Shown: piece by piece, positions 42,835 to 51,560 of the stretch
Layout of the letters: each line of letters begins with the position of its first letter
Position numbering within the stretch: the stretch's first letter is position 1
NCBI GenBank assembly: GCA_964250615.1
Contig: CAXUGM010000016.1
From: Blautia sp900556555
GTDB taxonomy: Bacteria > Bacillota > Clostridia > Lachnospirales > Lachnospiraceae
Strand: one strand, 5' to 3'
DNA: 64,000 bases
The notes under the pieces: generated by a model
Told to the model about the DNA's origin: nothing
Seen by the model: only the letters and a program-made list of their open reading frames with translations
Databases searched by the model: none
Translations under genes and position numbers: made by a program

Positions 42835-43674
42835 ATGGATAGTATGGAAAGAAAACAAAAACTTGTTAAGATTTTAATACATATTATATTGATACTTGTA
42901 TCAATCACGATGCTGGTTCCATTCCTCTGGATGATTCTGACTGCGTTTAAGACTGTTACAGAAGCAACCTCTGTAGACCCGTTTGTAATTTTCCCTAAGG
43001 AATGGCGGTTCGATGCTTTTAAGGCAGTTATGAAAAACATGAACTTCCTGGTGCTGTATAAAAACACACTGCTGTTAATTTTCTTCCGTGTGGTATGTGC
43101 AGTGCTTACTGCGACCATGGCTGGATATGCATTCGGTCGTTTGCACTTTAAAGGAAGAGATTTATGCTTTTCACTGGTACTGTTTCAGATGATGGTTCCA
43201 GTACAGATTTTCATTATTCCACAGTATTTAATGGTAAGTAAGATGGGTATGTTAAATACCATGTTTGCCCTGGTGTTCCCAGGTATGGTAACGGCCTTTG
43301 GTACATTCCTGCTCAGACAGGGATATATGGGGCTTCCAAATGATCTGGAAGAAGCAGCAAGACTGGATGGATGTAATATCGGACAGACGTTCCTGTTTAT
43401 TATGGCACCGCTTACCAGATCCAGCATGGTAGCACTTGGAATTTTCACAGCAGTATTTGCATTTAAAGACCTGATGTGGCCAATGATTGTAAATACAGAT
43501 AAAGATATGCTGGTACTCTCCTCCGCATTAGCAAAAATGCAGGGACAGTACACAGCAAAATTCCCGGAATTAATGGCAGCATCTCTCATTGCCTGTATTC
43601 CAATGATCGTGATTTATATGATTTTCCAGAAACAGTTTATCGAAGGTATTGCAACATCTGGTGGTAAATTATAA
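42835..43674 (+). CDS. sugar ABC transporter permease, second
   Basis: A 279-residue MalG/MsmG-like permease with six helices. The EAA loop is LEEAARLDGCNIGQTFLFIM (about 178-196). It starts 15 bases after the first permease and has SD gggagg. The C-terminal end QFIEGIATSGGKL is typical of CUT1 permeases. Confidence 0.93.
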   Translation: MDSMERKQKLVKILIHIILILVSITMLVPFLWMILTAFKTVTEATSVDPFVIFPKEWRFDAFKAVMKNMNFLVLYKNTLLLIFFRVVCAVLTATMAGYAFGRLHFKGRDLCFSLVLFQMMVPVQIFIIPQYLMVSKMGMLNTMFALVFPGMVTAFGTFLLRQGYMGLPNDLEEAARLDGCNIGQTFLFIMAPLTRSSMVALGIFTAVFAFKDLMWPMIVNTDKDMLVLSSALAKMQGQYTAKFPELMAASLIACIPMIVIYMIFQKQFIEGIATSGGKL

Positions 43675-43691
43675 GAGGGTGGAGTCTCTAT

Positions 43692-43753
43692 ATGAAAGAC
43701 AAAAGGGCAGCCCTGTGGCTGTCCTTTTTCTGTAAAAAATTTGGAGGTGTTTT
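43692..43753 (+). promoter_or_regulatory. possible leader peptide and attenuator before GH36
   Basis: An ATG at 43692 with ggtggag 7 bases upstream opens MKDKRAALWLSFFCKK..., which runs through a terminator-like hairpin and over the GH36 start in another frame. A translating ribosome could break the hairpin. This is suggestive only. Confidence 0.3.
43702..43730 (+). terminator. terminator after the second permease
   Basis: aaagggcagcc pairs with ggctgtccttt (one G-U) around ctgt, then ttttc. It is likely to lower transcription of the GH36-AraC-GH4 genes that follow. Confidence 0.75.
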
Positions 43754-45988
43754 ATGGCAATTCAATTTCATGAAAAAGCAAGAGAGTTTCATCTATATAA
43801 TAAAGAAGTAAGTTATATCATGAAGATTATGGAAAATGGACAGATTGAAAATCTGTATTATGGAAAGAGAATAAAAGACAGAGAAGATTTTTCTTATCTT
43901 CATGAAGAAATATCACGCCCTCTGACATCTGTGAATGTACCGGAACCAGGGGTTTTGTCTATGGAATATACAAAGCAGGAGTATCCGTCTTATGGAACAG
44001 GAGATTACAGAAGTCCTGCCTTTACTGTGTTACAGGAAGACGGAAGCCGGATTTCTGCTTTTGCCTATGTAGGGCACAATATTTTTAATGGGAAGAAGGA
44101 GTTAAAACCACTTCCGGCTACTTATGCAGAATCTGACGAAGAAGCCCAGACTTTGGAGATCATTTTATATGATGATCTGATTGATACGGAGCTGGTACTT
44201 TCCTATACGATTTATGAAGCGTATCCGGTGATTACCAGAAACGCCCGTTTTACACAAAAGGGAACAGAAAAAATTGTCCTGGAACGTGCCCTGAGCATGA
44301 GTGTGGAATTTGGGGACATGGATTTCGAGATGGTTCATCTGGCTGGTGCATGGTCAAGAGAGCGTTATGTGAAAACAAGAAAATTGGAAATGGGCATTCA
44401 ATCCATTCAGAATCTCCATGGCACAGGAAGCAGTGCAGAGCACAATCCATTCCTGGCGTTGAAACGGCCCCATACAACAGAGTCTCAGGGTGAAGTGTAT
44501 GGATTCAGCCTGGTATATAGTGGTAATTTCCTGGCACAGACGGAGGTCACGACCTTTGATCTGACAAGAGTGACTATGGGAATTCATCCAGAAGGCTTTT
44601 CCTGGGAATTGAATCAGGGTGAGACATTCCAGACTCCTGAGGTAGTTATGGTCTACAGTGATCAGGGACTGAATAAAATGAGCCAGGTATATCACAGGTT
44701 ATACAGAACCCGCCTGATGAGAGGCTATTGGCGTGACAAGGCCCGGCCGATTCTGCTGAATAACTGGGAAGCAACCTATTTTGATTTTAATGAAGAGAAA
44801 ATTTTAAATATTGCAAAAAAGGCAAAAGAAGTAGGTGTGGAATTGTTTGTCCTGGATGATGGATGGTTTGGGGCAAGAAACGATGATTACAGAGGATTGG
44901 GAGACTGGTATGTGAATCTGGAGAAACTTCCAGATGGCATATCCGGGCTATCCAGAAAGATTGAAGCTCTGGGGCTGAAATTTGGTCTCTGGGTGGAACT
45001 GGAGATGGTTAATAAGGACAGTGATCTGTACCGTGCACATCCAGACTGGATTATTGGTGCGCCGGGAAGATTCGAATCTCATGGAAGACATCAGCATGTA
45101 CTGGACTTTTCCAGGAAAGAAGTGGTAGATTATATCTATGAAATGATATCTAAAGTGTTAAGAGAGTCTTCAATCTCTTACATTAAATGGGATATGAACC
45201 GTTATATGTCAGAGCCTTACAGCCGGGGAGCAAGTGCTGCCCATCAGGGAATGGTAATGCACAAATATATTCTGGGTGTCTATGATTTATATACCCGTCT
45301 GACCACAGAATTTCCGGAAATCTTGTTTGAATCCTGTGCAAGCGGTGGTGCAAGATTTGATCCTGCTATGCTGTATTTTGCCCCACAGACTTGGACCAGT
45401 GATGATACAGATGCCAGTGAGAGGGTAAAAATCCAGTATGGTACATCTATGGTATATCCGGTGGTGAGTATGGGTTCTCATGTGTCTGCTGTTCCAAATC
45501 ATCAGCTTCTTAGAACAACACCGCTGGAGACAAGGGGAAATGTAGCTTATTTCGGTACCTTCGGATATGAGCTGGATTTAAACCTGCTCAGTGATGAAGA
45601 GATTGAGATGGTGAAGAAACAGATTACCTTTATGAAACAGTACCGGGATTTGATCCAGGTAGAAGGCGATTTCTACCGGATGTTAAGTCCATTTGCAGGA
45701 AATGATGCAGCGTGGATGGTAGTTTCCAGAGATCAGACAGAAGCAATTGCAGGTTTTTATCAGAGACTGAATAAAATCAATGCATCCTGGCTCTGTCTGC
45801 GTCTACAGGGATTAAGTGAGGACAGTTTATATGAAGTAAGCCGGAATGTTCTTGGTGAAACAAAATCTTATCAGGCTTATGGCTCAGAGCTGATGTATGC
45901 GGGTATTCCTATTGACAGAGAGGAATTAAACGAGAAAGGTGGAGATTTTGCTTCACTGCTCTATGTTTTGAAAAAAATAGAAGAGTAA
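43754..45988 (+). CDS. alpha-galactosidase GH36, second
   Basis: A 744-residue GH36 enzyme, paralogous to the gene at 35614. It has the consensus nucleophile site SYIKWDMNRYM (about 477-487) and acid/base site WTSDDTDASERVKI (about 550). CASGGARFD is intact. No signal peptide. The two paralogues share architecture but differ clearly in sequence, so they probably differ in preferred substrate. SD ggaggtg precedes the ATG. It is the fourth gene of the ABC operon, after a terminator-like hairpin. Confidence 0.94.
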   Translation: MAIQFHEKAREFHLYNKEVSYIMKIMENGQIENLYYGKRIKDREDFSYLHEEISRPLTSVNVPEPGVLSMEYTKQEYPSYGTGDYRSPAFTVLQEDGSRISAFAYVGHNIFNGKKELKPLPATYAESDEEAQTLEIILYDDLIDTELVLSYTIYEAYPVITRNARFTQKGTEKIVLERALSMSVEFGDMDFEMVHLAGAWSRERYVKTRKLEMGIQSIQNLHGTGSSAEHNPFLALKRPHTTESQGEVYGFSLVYSGNFLAQTEVTTFDLTRVTMGIHPEGFSWELNQGETFQTPEVVMVYSDQGLNKMSQVYHRLYRTRLMRGYWRDKARPILLNNWEATYFDFNEEKILNIAKKAKEVGVELFVLDDGWFGARNDDYRGLGDWYVNLEKLPDGISGLSRKIEALGLKFGLWVELEMVNKDSDLYRAHPDWIIGAPGRFESHGRHQHVLDFSRKEVVDYIYEMISKVLRESSISYIKWDMNRYMSEPYSRGASAAHQGMVMHKYILGVYDLYTRLTTEFPEILFESCASGGARFDPAMLYFAPQTWTSDDTDASERVKIQYGTSMVYPVVSMGSHVSAVPNHQLLRTTPLETRGNVAYFGTFGYELDLNLLSDEEIEMVKKQITFMKQYRDLIQVEGDFYRMLSPFAGNDAAWMVVSRDQTEAIAGFYQRLNKINASWLCLRLQGLSEDSLYEVSRNVLGETKSYQAYGSELMYAGIPIDREELNEKGGDFASLLYVLKKIEE

Positions 45989-46010
45989 AAAGAAACCGGA
46001 GGGAACTATA

Positions 46011-46934
46011 TTGAGCCATACACATACAGTTGGATTTACAAATTCTGCCAGATACCGGGCCTTAGAAGATCTTCAGAAAGATTCTGTGGATTTGTGCCTG
46101 ACTTACTGCGGGCTGGAATACTGTAATCCTTCCCACAGATTTGGACCGAATATGAGAGATGCTCATGTGATTCATGTCATCAGGGAAGGGAAAGGTACAC
46201 TGGAGATTAATAAGAAGAAATATGAACTTGGGGCAGGAGATGTGTTTTATATCCCGCCAAAAGTAGAGGCATGGTATGAGTCAGACAAGGATGATCCGTG
46301 GTGTTATACCTGGGTTGGCTTTGTAGGAATGAAAGCAGAAGAATGTACCAGTCAGGCGGGATTCAGCCTGAAAAATCCGGTAAGAAAGATAAACTGTGTG
46401 GATGAAGTTGGGCAATATATTGAACAGATGCTGGAAGCATATCAATTGTCTTATTCTAATGAATTGAAACGAAATGGTCTTTTGCATTTGGTTATGTCTG
46501 CTTTTGTGGAGGATTATTGCCAGAATAATGCGGCTCTGGGGGTGGCGGCAACCCATCCCTATCCGGGAGCTGTTTATGTAAAACATGCGGTGGAATATAT
46601 GACCTATCATTATGATGAAAAATTAAAGATTAATGACCTTGCGGATTTTATTGGGATAAACAGGAGCTATCTGACCAGCAGTTTTAAGAAACATATGGGA
46701 TGTTCTCCTCAAGAATTTTTGATTAATTTAAGGGTGGAAAAAGCAAAATCTCTGTTGAAGAAAACAGATATGTCCATCAACGCAGTTGCTAATGCGGTGG
46801 GATATCCAGACCAGCTTGCCTTTTCAAAAGTATTTAAACAGCATTGTGGCATGAGTCCTAGAATGTATAAAGAAGAAAAAAGTGAGCTTGTAATCAAAAA
46901 GGAAAAGTATGAGTATATGGGGAGTCATTTATAG
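46011..46934 (+). CDS. AraC family regulator (alpha-galactoside locus, second)
   Basis: A 307-residue regulator with cupin sensor (about 30-115; NPSHRFGPNMRDAHVIHVI) and double HTH (about 205-300; LKINDLADFIGINRSYLTSS, then MSINAVANAVGYPDQLAF). The start is TTG with ggaggg upstream. It lies inside the operon between GH36 and GH4, so positive feedback is possible. It has the same domain order as the regulator at 33776 and a similar sensor start, which indicates a paralogue. Confidence 0.88.
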   Translation: MSHTHTVGFTNSARYRALEDLQKDSVDLCLTYCGLEYCNPSHRFGPNMRDAHVIHVIREGKGTLEINKKKYELGAGDVFYIPPKVEAWYESDKDDPWCYTWVGFVGMKAEECTSQAGFSLKNPVRKINCVDEVGQYIEQMLEAYQLSYSNELKRNGLLHLVMSAFVEDYCQNNAALGVAATHPYPGAVYVKHAVEYMTYHYDEKLKINDLADFIGINRSYLTSSFKKHMGCSPQEFLINLRVEKAKSLLKKTDMSINAVANAVGYPDQLAFSKVFKQHCGMSPRMYKEEKSELVIKKEKYEYMGSHL

Positions 46935-46970
46935 TATGTAGCAAAATAATTTAAAAGGAGAAGGTGAATT

Positions 46971-48293
46971 ATGATTAAAATTACATTTATGGGAGCAGGA
47001 AGTACAGTATTTGCAAGGAATGTATTGGGGGATTGCATGTGTACACCGGCACTTCGGGAAAGTGAAATTGCATTGTATGATATTGACGAACAGCGTCTGG
47101 AAGATTCCCGGCTGATTTTAAGTGCCATTAACCACAATGTGAATGAAGACCGTGCAGTAATCAAAACATATCTGGGTGCCGAGAACCGCAAAGATGCATT
47201 AAGAGATGCTGATTTTGTAGTAAATGCCATTCAGGTAGGTGGTTATGAACCTTGTACCATCACAGATTTTGAAATTCCGAAAAAATACGGTTTAAAACAG
47301 ACCATTGCAGATACTCTGGGGATTGGTGGAATTATGCGTGCTCTCCGTACCATTCCTGTATTGGAAGAGTTTGCAAGAGATATGGAAGAAGTGTGTCCAA
47401 ACACCTTGTTCCTGAACTATTCTAATCCCATGGCAATGCTGACCGGCTATATGCAGAGATATACAAAAATTAGAACTGTTGGCCTGTGCCACAGTGTCCA
47501 GGTGTGCTCTGAAAAGCTTTTAGAAAAACTGGATATGAAGGATAAATTAGAAGGAAGACAGGAATTAATCGCAGGAATTAACCACATGGGATGGCTTTTG
47601 GAAATCCGTGATAAAGACGGAAATGACTTGTATCCTGAAATTAAGAAACGTGCTGCAAAGAAAAATGCAGAAGAGAAACATGATGATATGGTACGTTTCG
47701 AGTACATCCGTCACCTGGGTTATTATTGTACAGAGTCCAGCGAACACAACGCAGAGTATAATCCGTTCTTTATTAAGTCCAAATACCCTGAAATGATAGA
47801 AGAGTTTAACATTCCTCTTGACGAATATCCAAGACGCTGTGTGGAACAGATTGAGGGATGGGAGAAAGAGCGTGAAGATATTTTGAAAGACGGTAAGATT
47901 ACTCATGAAAGAAGCCATGAGTATGCATCTTACATCATGGAAGCAGTTGTTACTGATAAGCCATATAAGATTGGCGGAAATGTGCTGAATAAGGGTTATA
48001 TTGATAATCTTCCGGAAGATGCCTGCGTAGAAGTGCCGTGTTATATTGATGGAACTGGTGTACATCCGACAAAAGTAGGAAAACTGCCGACACAGCTTGC
48101 GGCTATGAATATGACGAACATTAATCCTCAGCTTTTGACCATTGAGGCAGCAGTGACCAAGGACAGACAGAAAATCTATCAGGCAGCCATGCTGGATCCA
48201 CACACAGCGGCAGAGCTGAATATCAAAGATATCATCAGCATGTGTGATGAATTGATTGCGGCACACGGGGATTATATGAAAGATTACCAGTAA
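46971..48293 (+). CDS. melA: alpha-galactosidase GH4 (MelA-type)
   Basis: A 440-residue NAD-dependent and Mn-dependent glycosidase that oxidises and cleaves alpha-galactosides in the cytoplasm. The dinucleotide loop GAGSTVFARN (about 8-17), metal site Cys-His in GLCHSVQ (about 174-180) and INHMGW (about 203) are all intact. The length is normal. GH4 alpha-glucosidases are close relatives, so the specific substrate rests on the neighbourhood. Start ATG has ggagaagg upstream. Confidence 0.9.
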   Translation: MIKITFMGAGSTVFARNVLGDCMCTPALRESEIALYDIDEQRLEDSRLILSAINHNVNEDRAVIKTYLGAENRKDALRDADFVVNAIQVGGYEPCTITDFEIPKKYGLKQTIADTLGIGGIMRALRTIPVLEEFARDMEEVCPNTLFLNYSNPMAMLTGYMQRYTKIRTVGLCHSVQVCSEKLLEKLDMKDKLEGRQELIAGINHMGWLLEIRDKDGNDLYPEIKKRAAKKNAEEKHDDMVRFEYIRHLGYYCTESSEHNAEYNPFFIKSKYPEMIEEFNIPLDEYPRRCVEQIEGWEKEREDILKDGKITHERSHEYASYIMEAVVTDKPYKIGGNVLNKGYIDNLPEDACVEVPCYIDGTGVHPTKVGKLPTQLAAMNMTNINPQLLTIEAAVTKDRQKIYQAAMLDPHTAAELNIKDIISMCDELIAAHGDYMKDYQ

Positions 48294-48309
48294 AAACAGA
48301 GTTTCTTCC

Positions 48310-48338
48310 TTGCAGCTTAATTTTCAGAGGAGTATAAT
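48310..48338 (+). promoter_or_regulatory. promoter of the second HAD gene
   Basis: TTGCAG (48310-48315), 17-bp spacer, TATAAT (48333-48338), 34 bases before the GTG start. Confidence 0.6.
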
Positions 48339-48371
48339 AAACTCATCAAGAAGCAAGAGGGAGAAAGAACC

Positions 48372-49211
48372 GTGAAAGCAATAAAAGAATTTAAAAAGAC
48401 AAAAGACCTGTTAATCTGTATTGATTCAGATGGTTGTGTCCTGGATACCATGGAGATTAAGCATATGCACTGTTTTGGGCCATGTCTTGTGCATGAGTGG
48501 GGATTATCAGAATACAGAGAAGAGATTGTCCGGCTCTGGAGAAAGATTAATCTTTTGAGCAAAGACAGAGGTGTAAACCGCTTTGTGGGGCTTGGGAAAG
48601 TTCTGGAAGATATTAATGATAACTATTTCCGTGTAGAAGGGCTTGCCGGATATCAGGAATGGGTATCAAATGCAAAAGAATTATCCAATGAAAGTGCAAA
48701 AAAAGCATACGAAGAAACCGGAAATGAGTGTATTAAGAAAGCTCTGGAATGGTCCGAGCTTGTTAATCAGTCCTTGATGATGGTATCTATGAGCAAAAAA
48801 CAGCCCTTTGAAGGTGCAGAAAATGCAGTGAAACTGTCAAGAGAATGTGCAGATATTGCGATTGTGACAGCGGCAAATGGTTCAGAGATAAAAAAAGAGT
48901 GGAAAAACCTGGATATTATAAAATATACAGACGTTCTGGCATCTCAGGAGACCGGCACGAAATCCAGATGTTTAAAAGCTTTGGTGGAAAAGGGATATGA
49001 GCCTGACCATGTGCTGATGCTGGGAGATGCACCGGCAGATTTAGAAGCTGCCAGAGAAGCAGGAGCTTTATTTTATCCGATTCTGGCCTATCAGGAGAGA
49101 GAGTCCTGGGAAGAATTTCCGGAGGCACTGAAACGTTTCTGCGAGGGAACTTATGCAGGAGAATATCAGGAGCAGAGAATCCAGGAGTTTGAACGAAATT
49201 TAAGATTGTAG
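48372..49211 (+). CDS. HAD family hydrolase
   Basis: A 279-residue phosphatase-like protein. Motif I is LLICIDSDGCVLDTM (about 13-27), with D and D present though the usual Thr after DG is Cys. Motif III/IV LMLGDAPADLEAAREAG (about 215-231) is intact. The cap between is alpha-helical. GTG start with gggag upstream. It lies at the end of the galactoside locus but has its own promoter. Confidence 0.8.
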   Translation: MKAIKEFKKTKDLLICIDSDGCVLDTMEIKHMHCFGPCLVHEWGLSEYREEIVRLWRKINLLSKDRGVNRFVGLGKVLEDINDNYFRVEGLAGYQEWVSNAKELSNESAKKAYEETGNECIKKALEWSELVNQSLMMVSMSKKQPFEGAENAVKLSRECADIAIVTAANGSEIKKEWKNLDIIKYTDVLASQETGTKSRCLKALVEKGYEPDHVLMLGDAPADLEAAREAGALFYPILAYQERESWEEFPEALKRFCEGTYAGEYQEQRIQEFERNLRL

Positions 49212-49217
49212 AAGTAT

Positions 49218-49282
49218 AAAAATTCCTTCATCTACAGATACTATTCCCAAAATTGGAAAGTACAGTAGATGGAGGAATTTTT
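49218..49282 (+). promoter_or_regulatory. terminator and SD-masking hairpin before spoVT
   Basis: An 18-bp stem (about 49218-49235 with 49265-49282, one G-U) ends in a T-run just before the spoVT ATG (49286). The 3' arm contains ggagg, the spoVT SD. The structure would both stop transcription from the HAD gene and hide the SD of spoVT in any readthrough RNA. A spoVT transcript starting within the loop (49236-49264) would have a free SD. Confidence 0.65.
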
Positions 49283-49285
49283 TAT

Positions 49286-49828
49286 ATGAAAGCAACAGGG
49301 ATAGTCAGAAGAATAGATGATTTAGGAAGAGTAGTGATTCCAAAGGAAATCAGAAGAACCTTGCGGATAAGAGAAAGTGATCCCCTTGAAATCTTTACGG
49401 ACAGGGAAGGGGAAATCATTCTGAAGAAATACTCTCCAATCGGTGAATTGAGCACATTTGCCAAAGAATATGCAGAGGCTCTGGCACAGGCAGCAGGGTG
49501 TATAGCCTGCATCACTGATAGAGACCAGGTCATAGCAGCAGCAGGAAGCGGCTCAAGAGAATTTGCTGACCGGAGGATTCACAGTGAACTGGAAGCGATG
49601 ATTGCCGACAGGAAAAATATTTGTGTTACAGAAAAGAAATTTGTAAAAATCATAGAGGATGATAATATGGAATACAGTTCCCAGGCGATTTATACGATTA
49701 CCTGTGCGGGAGATGCTGTGGGAAGTGTATTAATTCTGGATAAAACAGGAAACAGGAAGTTTACGGAGACAGAGGAGAAACTGGCTTTGGCGGCTTCTGG
49801 ATTTCTTGGAAGACAGATGGAGCAATAA
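49286..49828 (+). CDS. spoVT: stage V sporulation protein T (AbrB-type regulator)
   Basis: A 180-residue DNA-binding regulator of late forespore genes. The N-terminal AbrB swapped-hairpin domain (about 1-50; GIVRRIDDLGRVVIPKEIRR) is followed by a GAF-like domain (about 55-178). The length fits SpoVT of Bacillus (178). The start at 49286 is used as the upstream ATG lies in the stem. Expression is probably limited by the hairpin at 49218-49282. Confidence 0.92.
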   Translation: MKATGIVRRIDDLGRVVIPKEIRRTLRIRESDPLEIFTDREGEIILKKYSPIGELSTFAKEYAEALAQAAGCIACITDRDQVIAAAGSGSREFADRRIHSELEAMIADRKNICVTEKKFVKIIEDDNMEYSSQAIYTITCAGDAVGSVLILDKTGNRKFTETEEKLALAASGFLGRQMEQ

Positions 49829-49838
49829 ATATAGAAGA

Positions 49839-49900
49839 AAAGGGCTGTGTAAGCCAAATGTCTCCTGTGAGAAGAGATATTGGCCTACACAGCCCGCTTT
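49839..49900. terminator. bidirectional terminator
   Basis: gggctgtgta and tacacagccc form the outer stem, with T-runs on both sides between spoVT and pncB. Confidence 0.75.
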
Positions 49901-49904
49901 TTAT

Positions 49905-51368
49905 TTATTTAATAGAAGCCTGTCCCATCTGCTCTAACAATTCAGACTTAATCTTGAACAATTTGTCAGAAAGGTCAACATAGACTTCCTGCGGATTTAC
50001 GAAACGTCTTGTTTCATCCCAGAGAGTATCCAGTTCTTTTTTACAAATATCTTTAATTTCCATGACAGTTGGAGAGGTATATACGCATTCTCCTTTCTGA
50101 AATACAGGTACAAGAAGCTCTCTAAGAGTATAAGAACCACCTGCAATCTTTGTTTTCTTCCAGGTTGCCATTGGGTCAAAGATGATCATATCTTTTTCAG
50201 GGTCAAAAGTTTCATTTGCAAGACAGATCAAATCTGCACGGATTTTACCGGTCTTCTTGTCGTAAATACGGTAAATGGTTTTATTTCCTGGATTTGTTAC
50301 CTTTTCTATGTTTTCTGAGAGCTTGATTTTTGGTACAAAATCCTGGTCATTTTTGTCTTTGATAGCGGCAAGTTTATAAACACCGCCAAAAGCAGGGTTG
50401 TCCTGGCAGGTAATCAGGTTCGTACCAACACCCCAGGAATTAATCTTGGCACCCTGTGCCTTCAGACTTTCAATGAGATATTCGTCTAAATCGCTGGAAG
50501 CGGAGATAATAGCATCGCCAAATCCTGCTTCGTCAAGCATTTTATAAGCCTGTTTGGAAAGATAAGCCAAGTCGCCACTGTCGATGCGGATGCCATAGCC
50601 CTTCATTTCGTGACCGGCTTCTTTCATTTCACGGAATACACGGATGGCATTAGGAACACCGGAGTTCAGCACATCATAAGTATCTACTAACAAAATACAA
50701 GCATTAGGATAAAGTTCCGCATAGGTCTTAAATGCAGTATATTCGTCTGGGAAGCTCATAATCCAGCTATGAGCATGGGTTCCCTTTACCGGAACCTGGA
50801 ACATCTGGCCTGTAAGGACATTGGATGTTCCGATACAGCCGCCGATCATAGCTGCTCTTGCTCCGTAAAGTCCTGCGTCTGGTCCCTGTGCCCTGCGGAG
50901 GCCAAATTCCATAACACCGTCACCCTTTGCAGCGTAAACTACACGGGATGCTTTGGTGGCAATCAGGCTCTGATGATTTAAGAGGTTCAGGATGGCGGTT
51001 TCTATAAGCTGAGCTTCCATCACAGGTGCAATGACCTTTAACAGAGGTTCTCTTGGGAAGACAACAGTTCCTTCCGGTACTGCATAAATATCTCCTGTAA
51101 AATGAAATCCTCTCAGATATTCAAGGAAATCAGTATCAAAGATATTCAGGCTTCTCAAATAATCAATGTCATCCGGTGCAAAATGCAGATGACGCACATA
51201 TTCTATAATCTGTTCCAGTCCGGCGGCAATGGCATATCCGCCTTCGCAGGGGTTTTTGCGATAAAATGCGTCAAAGACAACTACCTGGTCTGTAGGGTTC
51301 TTGAAATAACCCTGCATCATAGTAAGTTCATATAAATCTGTCAATAATGTTAAATTTAAAGCTCTCAT
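49905..51368 (-). CDS. pncB: nicotinate phosphoribosyltransferase
   Basis: A 487-residue enzyme of the NAD salvage pathway that joins nicotinate and PRPP. Landmarks are LTLLTDLYELTMMQGYF at the start, EFGLRRAQG (about 155), PVKGTHAHSW (about 194) and IRIDSGDLAYLS. The start at 51368 has aaaggag at good spacing. It is longer than the 400-residue E. coli type and belongs to the clade common in Firmicutes. It is monocistronic between two terminators. Confidence 0.93.
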   Translation of the reverse strand: MRALNLTLLTDLYELTMMQGYFKNPTDQVVVFDAFYRKNPCEGGYAIAAGLEQIIEYVRHLHFAPDDIDYLRSLNIFDTDFLEYLRGFHFTGDIYAVPEGTVVFPREPLLKVIAPVMEAQLIETAILNLLNHQSLIATKASRVVYAAKGDGVMEFGLRRAQGPDAGLYGARAAMIGGCIGTSNVLTGQMFQVPVKGTHAHSWIMSFPDEYTAFKTYAELYPNACILLVDTYDVLNSGVPNAIRVFREMKEAGHEMKGYGIRIDSGDLAYLSKQAYKMLDEAGFGDAIISASSDLDEYLIESLKAQGAKINSWGVGTNLITCQDNPAFGGVYKLAAIKDKNDQDFVPKIKLSENIEKVTNPGNKTIYRIYDKKTGKIRADLICLANETFDPEKDMIIFDPMATWKKTKIAGGSYTLRELLVPVFQKGECVYTSPTVMEIKDICKKELDTLWDETRRFVNPQEVYVDLSDKLFKIKSELLEQMGQASIK

Positions 51369-51472
51369 ATCGTAGCTCTCCTTTTTCGTTGGCTTCATGT
51401 AAACCATAAGTTAGGAATATTATAGCATTTGTGTTAAAAAAATCAATGTATTAATTTGGCAGAGGGGAGAAC

Positions 51473-51502
51473 TTGACTTGATGGAAAAGGTATTATTATA
51501 AT
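51473..51502 (+). promoter_or_regulatory. promoter of the glycerate kinase gene
   Basis: TTGACT (51473-51478), 18-bp spacer, TATAAT (51497-51502), 58 bases before the start. Confidence 0.55.
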
Positions 51503-51560
51503 GGCTGTAATTATATTAAAAAAGAGAAGGAAGATGCAGCGAAAGGAGGAAGCAAACGGT

